This document shows, one piece after another, positions 63,896 through 64,000 of a stretch of DNA of 64,000 nucleotides. Numbering within the stretch: the first letter of the stretch is position 1; each line of letters begins with the position of its first letter. The stretch is taken from NCBI RefSeq assembly GCF_003589595.1, contig NW_020656077.1:8933497-8997496 (forward strand), in the 5' to 3' direction. Source of the DNA: Hyposmocoma kahamanoa. Taxonomy: Eukaryota > Arthropoda > Insecta > Lepidoptera > Cosmopterigidae. Made by a program: the position numbers and the translations under genes. The notes under the pieces were generated by a model. It was not told where the DNA came from. It saw only the letters and a program-made list of their open reading frames with translations, and searched no databases.

Positions 63896-64000
63896 TTATT
63901 TAACGGCTACCATGCTGTCCCGAGTTCGATTCCCGGGCCAGGAAATATATTTGTATGGCCTACATTTATTTCTCTCGAGAGTTTGGGTGTAATTTGTGGT
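63896..64000 (+). mobile_element. tRNA-headed SINE (family A), copy 5 (cut by window end)
   Basis: Head with B box AGTTCGATTCCCGGGCC and the start of the body (GTATGGCCTACATTTATTTC, GTTTGGGTGTAATTTGTGGT) up to the last base. It lies 168 bases after the Pus1 exon b donor, sense to the gene. Confidence 0.8.

Overview
The window reads as a nuclear contig from an insect, most probably a moth or butterfly. It is AT-rich, with small GT-AG-spliced exons, long introns and a very high load of short transposons. The repeat types (a DD37D mariner, RTE and Jockey-like non-LTR 3' ends, tRNA-headed SINEs) match what is common in lepidopteran genomes. The order is an inference from family resemblance. There are no bacterial operons, CRISPR arrays or rRNA genes, and two assembly gaps of exactly 400 N.

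Four conserved genes can be assembled. (1) The 5' end of flr (WDR1/AIP1, actin disassembly) lies on the minus strand at 6536-6912; the rest of the gene is beyond the left edge. (2) Cyclin J lies on the plus strand at 9215-19813, with six exons whose phases all agree and a 410-residue product. It is head to head with flr across about 2.3 kb. (3) A single-exon TipE/TEH-family sodium-channel accessory subunit lies on the minus strand at 55860-56543. (4) The first part of the tRNA pseudouridine synthase Pus1 lies on the plus strand at 61065-63728 and runs off the right edge. Less certain items are a proline-rich ORF (47688-48332), a pair of phase-compatible 3' exons (42478-42539 and 45722-45863), and a possible lone terminal exon at 32081-32140.

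Most other recognisable sequence is mobile DNA. Seven copies of a roughly 287-bp MITE with 31-bp terminal inverted repeats are scattered through the window, six of them with clear 8-bp target duplications. Three copies of a second 8-bp-TSD MITE include two full ones of identical length (378 bp). Four copies of a poly(A)-tailed retroposon of about 310 bp have 9-15-bp target duplications, and five copies of a tRNA-headed SINE are present. There is also a DD37D mariner with a transposase interrupted by one nonsense codon, several hAT-type and fold-back elements, a Harbinger-like insertion with TAA duplications, and 5'-truncated RTE and Jockey-like retrotransposons. Insertions are often nested and their order can be read.

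The most notable arrangement is in cyclin J. Two copies of the 287-bp MITE sit in opposite orientation in the introns on either side of exon 4, and one ends only 21 bases before the exon 4 splice acceptor. The family itself looks like a non-autonomous DNA transposon whose autonomous partner cannot be seen here.
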